Assembly (NCBI GenBank): GCA_963528625.1
Contig: CAURVQ010000001.1
Span: forward strand, 36,404-100,403
DNA: 64,000 nucleotides
Source: CALHVR01 sp963528625
GTDB taxonomy: Bacteria; Fusobacteriota; Fusobacteriia; Fusobacteriales; Leptotrichiaceae
Direction: 5' to 3'
Positions 63,433-64,000 of the stretch are shown here, piece by piece (positions within the stretch are counted from its first letter, which is position 1; each line of letters starts with the position of its first letter). The notes under the pieces were generated by a model that was not told the origin of the DNA, did no database searches, and saw only the letters and a program-made list of their open reading frames with translations. Both the position numbers and the translations under genes were made by a program.

Positions 63433-63474
63433 AATATGTACATTTAGTTTTAGAATTAAGTGTACATATTTTTT
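63433..63474 (+). terminator. Intrinsic terminator after the V-ATPase operon
   Basis: AATATGTACA at 63433-63442 and TGTACATATT at 63461-63470 pair perfectly over 10 bp with an 18-nt loop; TTTTTT follows. Confidence 0.87.
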
Positions 63475-63499
63475 GTTGAATTTTTCTAATCTATTGCTA

Positions 63500-63528
63500 T
63501 TGTAAAAACAATGAAATAACTATATAAT
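63500..63528 (+). promoter_or_regulatory. Promoter of the LacI-type regulator
   Basis: TTGTAA at 63500-63505, 17-bp spacer, TATAAT at 63523-63528 (a second overlapping TATAAT at 63528-63533). An inverted repeat ATTGT-AAAA-ACAAT (63499-63512) covers the -35 box and could be an autoregulatory operator. Confidence 0.65.
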
Positions 63529-63561
63529 ATAATGTAAATGTTTGTATAGAAAGGAGTGTAT

Positions 63562-64000
63562 ATGAGAAAATTTACTATAAAAGATGTCGCTAAAATTGCA
63601 AATGTTAGTGAAGCTACAGTGTCAAGAGTTATGTCTAATAGTAATTTGATAAGTGATAAAACTAAAGAAAAAGTTATGGAAGTTGTTAGAAAATTAGATT
63701 ATTTTCCTAATTCTGCAGCTGTTTCATTAACAAAAAGTAAAAGTAATATATTAGGATTAGTAGTTGTAAGTTCAACTAAAACAGAGAATCCACTTCAAAA
63801 TGATTACTATAATGAAATTATACCTTTTATTAGTAAATATGCTTTAGAGTTAGGCTATTATACATTATATTTACAATTTGAAAATAAGGAAGAAGCGTAT
63901 AATAATGTATATAAATTAATTAAAAGTAATAGAATAGATGGAGTAATTTTTCTTAATTTTATTGAAGATGAAGAACATATATCATATTTTGAAAAAATAT
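63562..64000 (+). CDS. LacI family transcriptional regulator (partial, runs off the window)
   Basis: The first 146 codons of a sugar-type repressor. The LacI helix-turn-helix is clear: FTIKDVAKIANVSEATVSRVMSN, followed by the hinge region KEKVMEVVRKLDYFPNSAAVSLTKSKSNILGLVV that leads into the periplasmic-binding-protein-like effector domain. AAAGGAGTG precedes the ATG at 63562. The effector is unknown; genes beyond the window edge would be its likely targets. Confidence 0.93.
   Translation, partial: MRKFTIKDVAKIANVSEATVSRVMSNSNLISDKTKEKVMEVVRKLDYFPNSAAVSLTKSKSNILGLVVVSSTKTENPLQNDYYNEIIPFISKYALELGYYTLYLQFENKEEAYNNVYKLIKSNRIDGVIFLNFIEDEEHISYFEKI

Noticed and set aside
1..64000. tRNA, rRNA, CRISPR, insertion sequence or prophage content
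   Set aside because: No GC-rich cloverleaf-like intergenic segment, no regularly spaced repeats, no transposase or phage gene, and no terminal inverted repeats were seen; all intergenic gaps are short and accounted for by promoters and terminators.
1..64000. Mycoplasma-type genetic code
   Set aside because: TGA clearly ends genes (for example radA at 10792-10794) and Trp is encoded by TGG throughout.

Overview
The window is a dense, AT-rich (GC roughly in the high twenties percent) bacterial chromosome segment. It carries about 65 genes, almost all on the + strand, with three minus-strand islands: thrC at 17.4-18.9 kb, nrdE-nrdI-nrdH at 21.3-24.1 kb and glnN at 34.6-36.7 kb. TGA is used as a stop and TGG as Trp, so this is not a mycoplasma. 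Gene content (V-type ATPase as the rotary ATPase, DisA, stand-alone PASTA protein beside rsgA-rpe, class Ib ribonucleotide reductase, type III glutamine synthetase, MraZ, RqcH, AsnA) points to Fusobacteriota, most likely the Leptotrichiaceae (Leptotrichia, Streptobacillus or Sneathia type). That assignment is inference from gene content and composition; no search was run.

Layout. 0-6.7 kb: a partial gene, a membrane protein, a secreted peptidoglycan amidase, an aminotransferase, queH, uppS-cdsA (lipid carrier and CDP-diacylglycerol), tyrS, terminator. 6.8-8.1 kb: fabF with its own promoter and terminator. 8.2-17.4 kb: a long housekeeping operon rnc-coaD-radA-disA-yqhQ-HIT-SpoU methyltransferase-tag-nfo, ending in an unusual 621-residue protein with a sigma-70 region-4 helix-turn-helix. 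17.4-24.4 kb: thrC, ppaC, a small unknown gene, a secreted cyclophilin, and nrdHIE behind a near-perfect NrdR box. 24.4-33.0 kb: metH, then PASTA-rsgA-rpe-MarR/FeoA-rqcH. 33.0-42.3 kb: ptsH, nrdF (split from nrdHIE), glnN, dgt, a membrane-GNAT fusion, a Cys/Met lyase-type enzyme and asnA. 42.5-48.7 kb: a three-domain acyl-AMP ligase/acyl carrier/acyltransferase, cupin, oxidoreductase, and a SPOUT methyltransferase-dhaM-rimM-trmD operon. 48.7-52.7 kb: rpmF, fabH-(LiaF-like)-fabD, acpP and a DJ-1 protein. 52.8-54.8 kb: a truncated dcw cluster, mraZ-rsmH-ftsL, with a four-repeat MraZ operator. 54.8-63.5 kb: a complete V-ATPase operon in the order H-I-K-E-C-F-A-B-D, whose K subunit carries the Na+ ligand set. 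63.5-64 kb: the start of a LacI-type regulator.

The most interesting items are: rsgA appears to start at AUA, 27 codons upstream of the first conventional start; DisA has RHQ where the family catalytic motif is RHR; a PASTA membrane protein without a kinase occupies the slot that prkC holds in Firmicutes; two multidomain fusions (membrane-GNAT and ligase-ACP-PlsC); a MarR-FeoA-like fusion regulator; the sigma-4-like 621-residue protein; clear NrdR and MraZ operators; and a strikingly consistent extended -10 promoter style. No tRNA, rRNA, insertion sequence, CRISPR array or prophage was seen. Many starts were moved from the longest open frame to the ATG/TTG/GTG that sits properly behind a ribosome binding site.
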